Below are positions 35,628-45,514 of a stretch of DNA of 57,570 nt, piece by piece. How positions within the stretch are numbered: position 1 is the stretch's first letter; every line of letters starts with the position of its first letter. The notes under the pieces were generated by a model. The model was not told where the DNA came from, did no database searches, and saw only the letters and a program-made list of their open reading frames with translations. The position numbers were made by a program, and so were the translations under genes. This stretch comes from Dysgonomonas sp. UBA5412 (GTDB taxonomy: Bacteria > Bacteroidota > Bacteroidia > Bacteroidales > Dysgonomonadaceae), in assembly GCA_002409595.1 (NCBI GenBank), contig DHNQ01000016.1, positions 1 through 57,570 on the forward strand. The letters run 5' to 3'.

Positions 35628-36274
35628 AGATAGACCAATTTTACAGCCGGGAGGAAGAAATATCAAATACTATATCCCATGCTCTAGGCATTCTACTGGG
35701 AGTCGGAGGTGGATATATATTAATATCCGCTGCGATAAGAAATCCTGATGTGTGGGCCTTACCTTCGGTAATAGCATATCTCATGGGAATGTTGTCTTCA
35801 TACATTACATCTACATGTTATCACGCCTCTACTAATGGACACAGAAAGTCTATCTGGCGCAAATGCGATCATGCAGCTATCTATCTTCACATTGCAGGTA
35901 CATACATACCGTTTATTCTCCTGATTCTTCGCAATGTTGGGATATGGGGATGGGCATTATTTTCATTTATTTCATTAGCTTCTGTGGCAGGGGTCATACT
36001 CAGTTTTGCTAAACTGAAAAACCACAGCAACCTTGAAACTATCTGCTTTATCTTGATGGGATGCTCTATCCTTGTCGCGTTCAAACCGCTGTATGAAGTA
36101 CTGTCTATGGAGGGAAAAACCCAAGCTCTTTATTGGCTCATAGCAGGCGGTGTCTCTTATATTGGAGGGGCAATATTTTACTCTTGGAAAAGAAAATATA
36201 TGCATACTATATTCCATCTCTTCGTTTTGGGTGGTAGTATTTGTCATATTATATCTATCTACATTATTTTATAA
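35624..36274 (+). CDS. Hemolysin III / PAQR-family membrane protein (YqfA-like)
   Basis: 216 residues with seven hydrophobic segments, matching the family. It starts with EEEISNTISHALGILLG. Conserved His occur in SCYHAS-like TCYHAS, RKCDHAAIYLHIAGTY, and HTIFHLFVLGGSICHII, which form the putative metal site. Bacterial members are linked to membrane lipid homeostasis; despite the name they need not be toxins. Confidence 0.9.
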   Translation: MKIDQFYSREEEISNTISHALGILLGVGGGYILISAAIRNPDVWALPSVIAYLMGMLSSYITSTCYHASTNGHRKSIWRKCDHAAIYLHIAGTYIPFILLILRNVGIWGWALFSFISLASVAGVILSFAKLKNHSNLETICFILMGCSILVAFKPLYEVLSMEGKTQALYWLIAGGVSYIGGAIFYSWKRKYMHTIFHLFVLGGSICHIISIYIIL

Positions 36275-36301
36275 AATAGCTTCTCTCTTACAACTTTTAT
36301 C

Positions 36302-36309
36302 TACCTTTG
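36302..36309 (+). promoter_or_regulatory. -7 promoter box for coaA
   Basis: TACCTTTG, 27 nt before the ATG at 36337. A TTG that could be misread as an upstream start lies inside this box. Confidence 0.45.
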
Positions 36310-36336
36310 AACCCTGTTATATCAAACCTAAAAATA

Positions 36337-37278
36337 ATGGAAAGCCTTCCTATCAGTCCGTACATGATTTTCACACGCGAGCAATGGGCTGCGCTTCGGG
36401 ATTCGGAACCTATGACTCTGACTTACGAAGAACTGTTGACTCTGCAAGGAATTGACTATGAATTGTCCATAGATGAGGTTGAAGATATTTACCTGCCTCT
36501 TTCGCGTTTGTTGAACTATTACGTAAATGCACGTACAGGCAGACAAAGCGTATTGATGAAATTTTTGAATCAGAAACCTCAGAAAATACCTTTCATTATC
36601 AGTATTGCCGGAAGTGTATCGGTAGGAAAAAGTACAACTGCGCGTGTACTTCAGGCCTTACTCAGCAGGTGGCAAGACAATACACGTGTAGCGCTGGTAA
36701 CGACTGATGGATTTTTATATCCTAATGCCACTTTGGAAGAGAAAGGGATCATGCTAAAAAAAGGATTTCCTCAGTCATACGACATAAAAAAGCTTCTGCA
36801 ATTTGTAACTGATATAAAATCCGGAAAAAGAAATATTAGAGTCCCTAAATACTCACATCTTATATACGATGTCATACCCGACACTTACGATATAATAGAC
36901 CAGCCGGATATATTGATCATAGAGGGACTGAATGTATTGCAAAGCGGAATGGACTATCCTTATGAAAAGCCTCGCATTTTCCTTTCAGACTTTGTGGACT
37001 TTTCTATTTATGTGGATGCTGATGAAGAAAAACTGGAGGAATGGTATATTACACGGTTTATGAAGTTCAGACAAGGAGCATTTACCAATCCAAAATCGTA
37101 TTTCCACAGTTTTGCGGAACTATCGGAGAAAGAAGCAAAGAAAACTGCCAAGACAATATGGAGAGAGATCAACAGAAAAAATCTTCGCAAGAATATACTA
37201 CCCACTAGGGAGCGTGCCAGTTTGATATTGCATAAGAGCGACGGACATGCGGTAGATTCTGTACAATTGAGAAAATAA
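36337..37278 (+). CDS. coaA: Pantothenate kinase, type I
   Basis: 313 residues from the ATG at 36337, close to E. coli CoaA (316). Phosphorylates pantothenate, the first step of CoA synthesis. The P-loop GSVSVGKST is at about 92-100; TTDGFLYPN and LIIEGLNVLQSG also match the family. An in-frame TTG ten codons upstream overlaps a -7 promoter box and is rejected as the start. Confidence 0.95.
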   Translation: MESLPISPYMIFTREQWAALRDSEPMTLTYEELLTLQGIDYELSIDEVEDIYLPLSRLLNYYVNARTGRQSVLMKFLNQKPQKIPFIISIAGSVSVGKSTTARVLQALLSRWQDNTRVALVTTDGFLYPNATLEEKGIMLKKGFPQSYDIKKLLQFVTDIKSGKRNIRVPKYSHLIYDVIPDTYDIIDQPDILIIEGLNVLQSGMDYPYEKPRIFLSDFVDFSIYVDADEEKLEEWYITRFMKFRQGAFTNPKSYFHSFAELSEKEAKKTAKTIWREINRKNLRKNILPTRERASLILHKSDGHAVDSVQLRK

Positions 37279-37298
37279 ACAACATATTGAAAAAAAAG

Positions 37299-37334
37299 AA
37301 AGGAGATATCCCCTCGGTGGTCAATATCTCCTTT
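37299..37334. terminator. Bidirectional terminator between coaA and the transglutaminase lipoprotein
   Basis: AAAGGAGATAT pairs with ATATCTCCTTT around a loop containing CCCCTCGGTGG, with A-rich and T-rich flanks on either side. Convergent gene ends. Confidence 0.7.
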
Positions 37335-37359
37335 TCTTATTTAGAATAAAGCCTTAAAG

Positions 37360-40014
37360 TTACTTTGTAGCCTTTTCGGCTTCTATTGTTTTCAGAATAT
37401 TTTCACCAATACCAATCCGGTAGCCTTGCGAAGAATATAATATTCCGCCATTGGTAGAAAGGTAAATTACAAGAGGGAAGTTGTTCGAAAACTCAATTTG
37501 CAAAGCTCCAGCGACAGTATTCAACAATGTGCGGCCATTATCTGTCATCCATACAGATTGTTTTGGCAATCCTAGGAATACAGATGCGTCAAAAGCCTTA
37601 CTTAGTTTATCGTCAGGCACTGCAAACAGGATACCCCCACCCCATTCTTCGATAGATTGCTGCACAGCAGGCAGGTCTTGCAAAATATGTTTTGTCGGTT
37701 CTTTGTCAGGATCGGCAAAACAGATAACCAGTCCTTTTTTGTTAGTCAATTCTTTTATTGTCTTCTTACTGCCGTCATTGAGAACGACTACTGTGTTTGG
37801 GTCTACAATTCCTTGTACCTGAACACGTCCTTCCACCTCGGGCAACTTTATCTCCATAGTTTTGGCCTCTTTTTCTTTTATTCCAAAATAACGGGTATCT
37901 ATTGTCACCGAACCATCGTTAGCCCGACTTCCGATCATCAGGCGGTAATAACCGGCATCGACTTCTATCTTCGCAGGAAGTCCTTTTATTTGATTCTCGT
38001 AGTCGAGAGTTACAAAATTTCCATTATCGAATCGAGCAATTGTAAAATGAGTATAATATCCCGGTTTTACAATATTACTGTTATTGTTCACAAACGAAAT
38101 TGTAGCCTTAGGTTGATCGACAACAGGTTTTTCGAAGTTAACGTCAACCCATTGATTTTTCTCAACATTCAAATATTGAGGGCGACTTGTGACAGGGTCT
38201 ACACGCGATACTATATCCATAGAGCGACACAAGGCGACAAAAAAGATATTACGAGATTGCTTGTCTGCCACTTTCAGCTCATATACTCCTCGCGGCGACA
38301 TAGGACAGTTAAAATAGTTCTGACTATCGTCTATTTTTATATTATTGCGAACGAAGTCGATCACATTCTGAATATCGGAACGAGACTTTTGTACAAATTC
38401 TTCTGACAGTTCTTTTTTGAAGAATTTACGCCACGGACGAATAAGTTCGAGGGCGATACGCGGCGATAATACGTATTTAGCATATTGATCTGCATTGCGC
38501 TGTTGTTTTCCTACATCTGTTGTTATATGATCAGATAAATAAGAGTGAGGTGTATCTCTCAGATCTTTATCATTTAGAGATTCTAAGAAAGAATATAAAA
38601 ACGAATTATCCTTATTATCTTTTAAGAAGGTCATAATATCTTGCCAATTACCTTGAGATTTGGAAAGGTAATTCCAAGTTTTATCGGGATTCAATTTATT
38701 ATCCAGAGCAAACTTACGCACCTCTGCTTCACTTACAAAGGTACTCATATAAGCATTGCGTATAGAATCTTCGTGGGCTAGGCGTTTTGCATTTTCTGCA
38801 ATTTTATCTTCCAACAACTCTTTTATTGATTGTTCTTTAGGGGCTTCCATCACAATAGATTCGTCAAAATCTCCGGGTGTTGTATTATTCAGTGTTATAG
38901 TTATCTCTCCCGATTTAGCATCAGACTTGCCATAGCCATATACATCTCCTTTATTTGCCCAAATAAATATATCACCCATACCCGAAACAATGGATGCCGC
39001 ACCATCAGCTTTAGTCTGAGCAGATGCAATCGGATAAAATTCTGCATAATTATAGACATTGAATTTTACGGTTGCTCCGTCTACTGCCTTTCCTCCTTCA
39101 TCAACTACTTTTACTTTTACATTTCGAGTTTCAGTATAATTACCCAGCAAATTGATAACTGAATACAGATCAGTTTGCACATTCTTTTCTTCAGGTCCGT
39201 TATACAAACCAAAAACATTGGTATGTACCATCATTGCCCGTTTGACAGGTGCCGAAAACCATGCAACATCTAATTCGGGTTCCGGCTCACATGCTCCTAT
39301 ATAATGCCACTTTCCGTCTACCCATGCTTCTACCCACGCATGATTATCGTCAGTATGCACCCATCGAGGTGTATAGCACTGACGTGCAGGGATACCAACT
39401 GCTCTCAAAGCAGCAGTAGTAAATGTTGATTCTTCACCGCAACGCCCCCATGAAGTCTTAGCTAATGCCAACGGAGAAGATGTACGTCCATCTGTACCTC
39501 GGTATGTGACCTTTTCGTGACACCAATGGTTAACTTCGAGCACAGCCTGCTCCATCGTCAAACCTTTAACGCGGTCTTTCAATTCGTCAAAAAATACTTG
39601 ACGGGCTGTATCCAGGTTTTCATTATTTACACGATACACTAAAACAAAATGGCGGAAGATATCGTCAGGAATCTTCTTTCCCCAATCGAAATAGTCGCGT
39701 GCATCAAATGCAGCATCTACCTGCCCCAAGAAAAAGTCTCCATCATAATCAGCTAAATCTGACAAAGGCATATACGCATATAAAAACTCAAGAGCCTCTC
39801 GTTTTTCGACAGACAACTCAGATTTATCAAAGACTGAAAATAGCTGTTCACTCCGACCGGCTGCTAATTCTTTACGCTTAAGAAATTGATTATGAACTTC
39901 CGTCCGATAGGACTCATCTTTCAAAAAATGAGATTCGGATGGACTACAAGCTGACAGAAGTACCAGCATGCTAAATACTAAAGAATAGTAGATATTGATT
40001 CGTTTCATATCCAT
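37360..40014 (-). CDS. Transglutaminase-like lipoprotein with carboxypeptidase-like and thioredoxin-like domains
   Basis: 884 residues. The lipobox LLSAC puts the lipidated Cys at 23. The transglutaminase-like domain (about 150-250) has Cys192 in WGRCGEES and His225 in DDNHAWVEAWVDG, with an acidic residue near 243 as the likely third member. A beta-sandwich with a regulatory-like pattern (VKVKVVDEGGKAVDGATVKF) follows at about 290-365. The far C-terminus (about 735-880) looks thioredoxin-like but has no CxxC. Probably a periplasmic or surface protease/peptide-binding enzyme; substrate unknown. Upstream on the same strand is LptD, with an 81-nt gap. Confidence 0.75.
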   Translation of the reverse strand: MDMKRINIYYSLVFSMLVLLSACSPSESHFLKDESYRTEVHNQFLKRKELAAGRSEQLFSVFDKSELSVEKREALEFLYAYMPLSDLADYDGDFFLGQVDAAFDARDYFDWGKKIPDDIFRHFVLVYRVNNENLDTARQVFFDELKDRVKGLTMEQAVLEVNHWCHEKVTYRGTDGRTSSPLALAKTSWGRCGEESTFTTAALRAVGIPARQCYTPRWVHTDDNHAWVEAWVDGKWHYIGACEPEPELDVAWFSAPVKRAMMVHTNVFGLYNGPEEKNVQTDLYSVINLLGNYTETRNVKVKVVDEGGKAVDGATVKFNVYNYAEFYPIASAQTKADGAASIVSGMGDIFIWANKGDVYGYGKSDAKSGEITITLNNTTPGDFDESIVMEAPKEQSIKELLEDKIAENAKRLAHEDSIRNAYMSTFVSEAEVRKFALDNKLNPDKTWNYLSKSQGNWQDIMTFLKDNKDNSFLYSFLESLNDKDLRDTPHSYLSDHITTDVGKQQRNADQYAKYVLSPRIALELIRPWRKFFKKELSEEFVQKSRSDIQNVIDFVRNNIKIDDSQNYFNCPMSPRGVYELKVADKQSRNIFFVALCRSMDIVSRVDPVTSRPQYLNVEKNQWVDVNFEKPVVDQPKATISFVNNNSNIVKPGYYTHFTIARFDNGNFVTLDYENQIKGLPAKIEVDAGYYRLMIGSRANDGSVTIDTRYFGIKEKEAKTMEIKLPEVEGRVQVQGIVDPNTVVVLNDGSKKTIKELTNKKGLVICFADPDKEPTKHILQDLPAVQQSIEEWGGGILFAVPDDKLSKAFDASVFLGLPKQSVWMTDNGRTLLNTVAGALQIEFSNNFPLVIYLSTNGGILYSSQGYRIGIGENILKTIEAEKATK

Positions 40015-40095
40015 TTAATATTTAAGGTTATTATAAAAAAACAATCTTACAAATACCGTCTTAATCAACAGTATAAAAGATTCGGAACAAAAATT

Positions 40096-42858
40096 CTAAT
40101 CCCAATCAGGATCGTACCCTGTATTTCGTCCTCGCCATTCTTTCTTCAGGTCTTGTAATAGAGACGAGTTTGCTCGTAAAGATACATAATAGGATTTATA
40201 TGGACCTACGGGATTGAAACTGGCAGAGATAGACCAGCAATGGAGATTGCGAGTAAGATTACAGCTCAGATATGCTATTTTCTTTGTATCAAAATCGTAG
40301 CTGCTATTGAAATTAAAACTCCAGTTCTTAGTCGGCTGAATGCCTCCGCTTAGCCCGAAATTTTTAGTCAATCGCCCTTTATATTCTACATAGCCATTTC
40401 CTTTTTCTGTCCAACGACCTTGATCCCAAGCATAATTCATAGAGAAATTGAATGCCAGATTCCATTTGATCTCATTTTTTATATATCCGTCTTCATCATA
40501 CTCATTATCATCTTTCTTTTGCTCCAACAAGCTTTTGCGCTCTTCTTGTTCTTGCTCTTCGGCAACATTTCCGTCATATCCTTCTGAAACATCATTCTTA
40601 GAAGGATCTTTTGATGAGTCTGATTTATCTTTACCAAACCATTTCTTAAATGTATCCTGATTGATACTGGGCGATATTGAATAACCTGTACTCTTTAGTC
40701 GTCCGAAACCCTTACCATGGCTAATACGTAATTGATCAACTTTGCGAACAGAACCATTATCGTCTAATTTATATAAATAGGGGTCAAAAGCTGCTCCTAT
40801 ATTTACAACAAATGACTTACTGAATTTAAATCTGGCACTTACTGCAATATCACTCCATTTGAGAGAGTCAGCCATCAGGTTATGACTAAAGTTTATGCCG
40901 AGATTGTCTATTAAGGATCTTTTCTTGTATCCGGTAGAATCGCTTTGAGACGGGATTTTCATTTCTAAATTATTCTCGAAACTAAACGAAATCATACCTG
41001 CAGCACCATTCGGGGCTGTACCAAACATCCCTCTGGAATAAGGGGAGTAGATATGTTCGGCATCTTTACCATAGGCATCAATATAATCGTATCGCTCATA
41101 AAATCCGAATTTAGGATCGGAGAAATCAGGAGTGTAACTAAATGAGATGCTAGGCGTGAAGACATGACGAATACGAGTATCTTTAGAAAAAATAGGAATG
41201 TATTCTCCATACATTTTGGTCTGAAACCCTAAGTTGAAATTAAAATCATATACTCGATTAAAACCATAAGTTGTATCGGAAGGCACATGTGTTTTAGTAG
41301 CAGGATCCCAAACTTCTTTTATTTTACTGGTATACCAACGCTCTTTATAGTTTATAGATGGAGTAATATTAAGATAATCAAAAGCTGTAAATGTGGCTGA
41401 AATAGGGATAGTATGTTGCATTGCATTTCTCCACCTTTTCAATCCTGATTTAAACAATTGATCTTCTTTAGTATCTATACTATTACGAAAATCTCCGGTA
41501 TAGCTCAATTGAATCTTCTCATACCAGCGTTCTTGCCCTACTGCCTCTTTTCTCTTGAATGGTGCAACACGACTCATGGTCAATGTCACATTCGGTAATG
41601 TAAGAGAGATAGATGAGTCACTGCTACGCTGAGCCATATTTGCCGAAGCAGAAACACTCCATGGTGAGTTAGGAAATCGCTGTGTTAAATTAACACTGGA
41701 GCTTTTTGTATTTGAAGTTCCTCTAGGCACATATCGTTCGTCTAGACTATTGCGATTATACGAACTAGTTGAAAAATTGACACTGGCAGAAAGCGTTCTG
41801 AACATATTAGACTTAGGATCTTGAGAATGAGACCAAGTCAAGGCTAAGTCTTTACTTTCGGAATAATCAATGCCTTTTTCTCCGTATTTATTTGCTAAAT
41901 AGTTAAAATTAAACGACCCTGAATATTTATAGCGTTTACGATAAGAAGATTGTGCTTTTACTCCCCACGAACCTTTTGTATAAATATCTCCGGTAAGGGA
42001 TAAATCTACATTGTCATTTATAGCAAAGTAATATCCTCCATCGCGTAGATTGAAACCACGATCCAACTCATCGCCATACGATGGCATGATAACACCTGAC
42101 GAATATTTATCGGAGAAAGGGAAAAAGCCAAATGGCAAGCCGAGCGGTATAGGTAAACCTTCTATTACCAGATATGCAGGACCGGTAACAACATTTTTCT
42201 TAGGCTTCACTTTAGCCTTAGTCAAAGCCAAATAAAAGTGCGGATGTTCGTGATCGTCGCAGGTAGTGTATTTACCACCAAGCATAAAAAAAGAATTATC
42301 CTCCTGCTTTTTGGCTTGTCCGGCAACAACATATCCCTCACCTTGGGTTGTTATAATATTAGTACTGTATCCTTTTTTAGACTTGAAGTTATACTTCATT
42401 GTCTTAGATTCATAGTCTGTTCCTCCATCCGAAAAAACTGGGTAACCAAATTCCTTCCCAACGGAATCAAGACCGAACTTAGCATATACGAGGCTACTAT
42501 CCATGTTCATAGATATTTGCTCTCCCTTAAGCGTAATGTCTGTATATTTGACTTCGCTCTCTCCATAAAGATAGCCCCAATTGCCAGCCGTCAATACAAT
42601 AGAGTCGTTAGCAACATAATCGACAACGGCATCAAGTGCATCTTTTTTCTTTTTAACAGAGTCTGAAGGAAGGGAATCGTGACGTAGAGTCAAAGAGTCA
42701 GTTCTGCTATTAGCAGAGTCTTTAGGAGGCAGACTATCGTTAGCAACAGATTGTAGATTTATAGCCGAGAGTTTTGTATACGAATATGGTGCACCTAAAA
42801 AAGGCACAGAAAACAGTACACATAGAAAAACGTACATTAAGATGCGAATCTTTCTCAT
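40096..42858 (-). CDS. lptD: LPS-assembly outer-membrane protein LptD (Bacteroidota type)
   Basis: 920 residues with an N-terminal signal region (about 1-22) and a Ser/Asp/Lys-rich linker (about 35-75). An LptA/OstA-like beta-jellyroll follows (about 80-230: GESEVKYTDITLKGEQISMN, MLGGKYTTCDDHEHPHFYL), then a long beta-barrel to the C-terminus (alternating aromatic strands, e.g. YSGSFNFNYL). LptD inserts LPS in the outer leaflet with LptE. An acidic low-complexity insert (about 735-800) lies in a barrel loop. Barrel ends GYDPDWD rather than in a terminal Phe. Confidence 0.85.
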   Translation of the reverse strand: MRKIRILMYVFLCVLFSVPFLGAPYSYTKLSAINLQSVANDSLPPKDSANSRTDSLTLRHDSLPSDSVKKKKDALDAVVDYVANDSIVLTAGNWGYLYGESEVKYTDITLKGEQISMNMDSSLVYAKFGLDSVGKEFGYPVFSDGGTDYESKTMKYNFKSKKGYSTNIITTQGEGYVVAGQAKKQEDNSFFMLGGKYTTCDDHEHPHFYLALTKAKVKPKKNVVTGPAYLVIEGLPIPLGLPFGFFPFSDKYSSGVIMPSYGDELDRGFNLRDGGYYFAINDNVDLSLTGDIYTKGSWGVKAQSSYRKRYKYSGSFNFNYLANKYGEKGIDYSESKDLALTWSHSQDPKSNMFRTLSASVNFSTSSYNRNSLDERYVPRGTSNTKSSSVNLTQRFPNSPWSVSASANMAQRSSDSSISLTLPNVTLTMSRVAPFKRKEAVGQERWYEKIQLSYTGDFRNSIDTKEDQLFKSGLKRWRNAMQHTIPISATFTAFDYLNITPSINYKERWYTSKIKEVWDPATKTHVPSDTTYGFNRVYDFNFNLGFQTKMYGEYIPIFSKDTRIRHVFTPSISFSYTPDFSDPKFGFYERYDYIDAYGKDAEHIYSPYSRGMFGTAPNGAAGMISFSFENNLEMKIPSQSDSTGYKKRSLIDNLGINFSHNLMADSLKWSDIAVSARFKFSKSFVVNIGAAFDPYLYKLDDNGSVRKVDQLRISHGKGFGRLKSTGYSISPSINQDTFKKWFGKDKSDSSKDPSKNDVSEGYDGNVAEEQEQEERKSLLEQKKDDNEYDEDGYIKNEIKWNLAFNFSMNYAWDQGRWTEKGNGYVEYKGRLTKNFGLSGGIQPTKNWSFNFNSSYDFDTKKIAYLSCNLTRNLHCWSISASFNPVGPYKSYYVSLRANSSLLQDLKKEWRGRNTGYDPDWD

Positions 42859-42891
42859 CTATAAAAAACCTAATGCTTATATATTCGGATG

Positions 42892-42899
42892 CAAAGCTA
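42892..42899 (-). promoter_or_regulatory. -7 promoter box for lptD
   Basis: TAGCTTTG on the minus strand, 33 nt before the lptD start; no ideal -33 box. Confidence 0.4.
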
Positions 42900-43207
42900 A
42901 TCAATTAAACAAGAAAGCGTAATAGTAAAAATCAAAAAAAGTTTAAATTTCACCTTTTACTTTCAGATAAAACGTTGGAAAAGATACGCTCTGCACCTTT
43001 ATTTAATTTATATCTTTTATACCTTTAATTACACATTAAACGCTCTATAAGATAAATTATTTCGCCTCGCAGCAGGTTTCTTCTTTTTCTTGCAATCGGG
43101 ATGTTCAAGACAAGCATCTTTTCGGAAGTATAGATAAAACTTTTTAAACTAGAGTTATCATACAAGAAGTAAAATTTTAGAGCGAGTAAAAAAAATATAG
43201 CTAAGAT
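42900..43207. other. Gene-free divergent intergenic region between lptD and the TPR gene
   Basis: AT-rich, about 300 bases. A minus-strand ORF of 79 codons crosses 43025-43264, but it has biased Ile/Leu/Phe/Lys composition, no upstream signals, and covers the TPR-gene promoter. I see no structured element. Confidence 0.45.
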
Positions 43208-43238
43208 TTTATTTATAAGGATAAAACAGCTATTTTTG
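43208..43238 (+). promoter_or_regulatory. Promoter of the TPR protein gene
   Basis: TTTA (43208-43211, one mismatch to TTTG) is 19 nt from TATTTTTG (43231-43238), 46 nt before the start codon. Confidence 0.5.
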
Positions 43239-43284
43239 TCGCTGCGAAATTTTGAATATAACAATATAATAACTCATAAGTACA

Positions 43285-43998
43285 ATGTCTTCTAAAAAGA
43301 AACAAGCTGAAATACGTGAAGAGAAAGACTGGCAAAAGATTGACAGTGCAGTTCGAGGATCGGAAAATTTTATTGAGAGATATCAGAAACAACTATTGAT
43401 CGGAATCGGCATTGTAGTTGTAGTAGCCTGCGTTTATTTAGCCTTCAATCATTTCTACTTGGGGCCTAAAAACGAGGAAGCACAAGTTGCCTTATTCAAA
43501 GGAGAACAATACTTCAGAACTGGACAAGATTCTTTAGCCATCAATGGCGACAGCAACGGATATGTAGGATTCGAATCAATAATAAACGAATACGGATCGA
43601 CTAAAGCCGGAAACCTTGCTAAATTTTATGCAGGTATCAGCTATGCTAATCTTGGGAAGTATGATCAGGCATTAAATTACCTTAAAGACTTTAGCGGAAA
43701 CGACAAAGTTCTGTCTCAACTGGCAAACGGATCTATCGGCGACTGCTTGGACAATACAGGTAAATCGGAAGAAGCTATCTCATATTATATAAAGGCGGCA
43801 AAAGGTGTAGACAATCCTTCTCAAAGTCCGATTCTATATAAGAAAGCCGGTTTGATATACAGAAACCAAGGAAATTACGATAAGGTAATAGAGATTTTCT
43901 CTATCATCAAAAATCAATACATGAACTCACCTTTAGCAATGGAGGCTGATAAATATATAGAAGAAGCAAATCTGCTAAAAGCCGGAGGAGCAAAATAA
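43285..43998 (+). CDS. Membrane-anchored tetratricopeptide protein (YfgM-like)
   Basis: 237 residues. A charged cytoplasmic N-terminus (about 1-33) is followed by one membrane span (IGIGIVVVVACVYLAF, about 36-54) and a periplasmic helical region with TPR-like units (KFYAGISYANLGKYDQALNYL, SIGDCLDNTGKSEEAISYY, KKAGLIYRNQGNYDKVIEIF described as units at about 112-215). The layout resembles YfgM, a periplasmic chaperone partner of the Sec translocon. Function inferred. Confidence 0.78.
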   Translation: MSSKKKQAEIREEKDWQKIDSAVRGSENFIERYQKQLLIGIGIVVVVACVYLAFNHFYLGPKNEEAQVALFKGEQYFRTGQDSLAINGDSNGYVGFESIINEYGSTKAGNLAKFYAGISYANLGKYDQALNYLKDFSGNDKVLSQLANGSIGDCLDNTGKSEEAISYYIKAAKGVDNPSQSPILYKKAGLIYRNQGNYDKVIEIFSIIKNQYMNSPLAMEADKYIEEANLLKAGGAK

Positions 43999-44019
43999 GA
44001 AACTAAAATCTATATAAAT

Positions 44020-44050
44020 AAAGGGCGTTACCGAATGGATAACGCCCTTT
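44020..44050. terminator. Bidirectional terminator between TPR gene and prfB
   Basis: AAAGGGCGTTA (44020-44030) pairs perfectly with TAACGCCCTTT (44040-44050), 11 bp with a 9-nt loop, between convergent genes. Confidence 0.85.
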
Positions 44051-44098
44051 ATTTATTGTAATATTTGGCTTGATTAGCAACTAATAATCAACAGCAGA

Positions 44099-45212
44099 TC
44101 AGGCATCTTCACCAAATTCCATGAGATAAGCTTTTATAAAACCATCTAAATCGCCATCCATCACGGCATTGACGTTCGATGTCTGATAATTTGTACGATG
44201 ATCTTTGACCCGACGGTCGTCAAACACATAACTGCGTATCTGAGAGCCCCATTCTATCTTCTTTTTTCCGGCTTCTATTTTAGACTGTTCGCGACTACGA
44301 CGTTCGAGTTCCAACTCATATAATTGAGATTTCAGCAAACGTATGGCATTGTCTTTATTTCCAAATTGTGAACGGCTTTCCGTATTTTCAATCACAATCT
44401 CCTTATCCTCGCCGGTTTCAGGATCTTTATACTTATAGTGCAGGCGAACTCCGGTTTCCACCTTATTTACATTCTGTCCACCCGCTCCACTAGAGCGAAA
44501 TGTATCCCATGTGATATCGGATTGATTTATATCTATGTCAATCGTATCATCGACCAAAGGGACTACAAAGACGGAAGCAAAGGATGTCATCCGTTTACCT
44601 TGCGCATTGTAAGGGGAAACTCTGACCAGACGATGAACTCCATTCTCAGATTTGAGATAGCCATAAGCATACTCGCCTTCAACTTGCAGCGTTGCTGTTT
44701 TTATGCCGGCTTCATCTCCATCCTGCCAGTTGGTTACAGTAGTCTTATATCCCTTATCTTCGCTCCACCGCTGATACATACGAAACAGCATCGAAGCCCA
44801 ATCTTGTCCTTCTGTACCTCCTGCCCCACTATTAATCTTGAGTACAGCTCCTAACTTGTCCTCTTCGCGGCGAAGCATATTCTTTAGCTCCAGATTCTCG
44901 ACCAACTTTATAGCATTTTCATAAGCAGCATCTACTTCTTCTTCGGAAGTCACACCTTCTTTATGAAAATCGAAAGCTAATTGCAATTCATCTCCAGCAG
45001 CCTTTATCTCCTCATAGCCCTCGATCCAACCTTTAAGTCCTCGGATAATTTTCATCTGCACTTCGGCAGATTTGGCATCGTCCCAAAAGCCGGGAGCATG
45101 AGTTCTCAGTTCTTCTTCTTCCAGTTGTATTCTTTTTGCATCGACGTCAAAGATGCCTCCTCAACGCATCCTGGCGTTCCAACACTTCTTTGAGTTGGTC
45201 TGATGTAATCAT
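44099..45212 (-). CDS. prfB: Peptide chain release factor 2 with programmed +1 frameshift
   Basis: Two frames make one protein: codons 1-21 from ATG at 45212 end at CTT, then an in-frame TGA at 45149-45147 followed by C. Skipping one T and reading GAC from 45148 continues to the stop at 44099, giving about 370 residues. AGGAGG (45061+ side: 45161-45156) lies just before the slippery CTT-TGA, the internal Shine-Dalgarno signal. RF2 hallmarks: GGQ at about 244-246 and the stop-recognition tripeptide region reads SPY (about 199-201) where E. coli has SPF. Autoregulation by its own stop codon is the established purpose of the shift. Confidence 0.95.
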
Positions 45213-45256
45213 ATAATGACTTTTTTAGTTAATACTTTAAATTCTATTAAGAGCCG

Positions 45257-45264
45257 CAAAGGTA
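45257..45264 (-). promoter_or_regulatory. -7 promoter box for prfB
   Basis: TACCTTTG on the minus strand, 44 nt before the prfB ATG at 45212. This spacing also supports that start over the downstream Met in the second frame. Confidence 0.5.
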
Positions 45265-45336
45265 AAAATAAGTTACTAGTATTATATTATACCTCTACAA
45301 CTATTTTAGGAAGAACAAATCTCTCAAAGACACCCT

Positions 45337-45372
45337 TTTTAACTAAAAGGTTACAAACTTGTACAGTTTTTG
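45337..45372 (+). promoter_or_regulatory. 36-bp element with central dyad (copy 2, upstream of ElaA-like GNAT)
   Basis: Begins TTTTAACTAAAA and contains the dyad AAACT-TGTAC-AGTTT. Relative to copy 1 (34985-35020) the arm bases changed from G/C to C/G on both sides, keeping the symmetry. The surrounding 45213-45514 gap holds otherwise only the prfB and GNAT -7 boxes. Confidence 0.5.
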
Positions 45373-45467
45373 TTCTTTTTTCGAGTTTACATTATATCCA
45401 ATATCACTATAAAACCCGATACCTAATATGTATAGATAAATATATCTACAAGACATACCGGATACAA

Positions 45468-45475
45468 TACTTTTG
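45468..45475 (+). promoter_or_regulatory. -7 promoter box for ElaA-like GNAT
   Basis: TACTTTTG, 39 nt before the start codon. Confidence 0.35.
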
Positions 45476-45514
45476 TAAGAAATACCTATATTCGCATAAT
45501 TTTAATAAGCGGAA

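Noticed and set aside
36307..36336. TTG start for coaA
   Set aside because: The TTG is part of a TACCTTTG promoter box; the ATG at 36337 gives the family-typical length.
43025..43264. 79-codon minus-strand ORF in the lptD-TPR gap
   Set aside because: Low-complexity Ile/Leu/Phe/Lys content typical of AT-rich non-coding DNA, no start signals, and it overlaps the TPR-gene promoter.
45061..45061. prfB starting at an internal Met in the second frame (320 residues)
   Set aside because: Upstream codons in the other frame join by the standard CTT-TGA-C frameshift and restore the full N-terminal domain.
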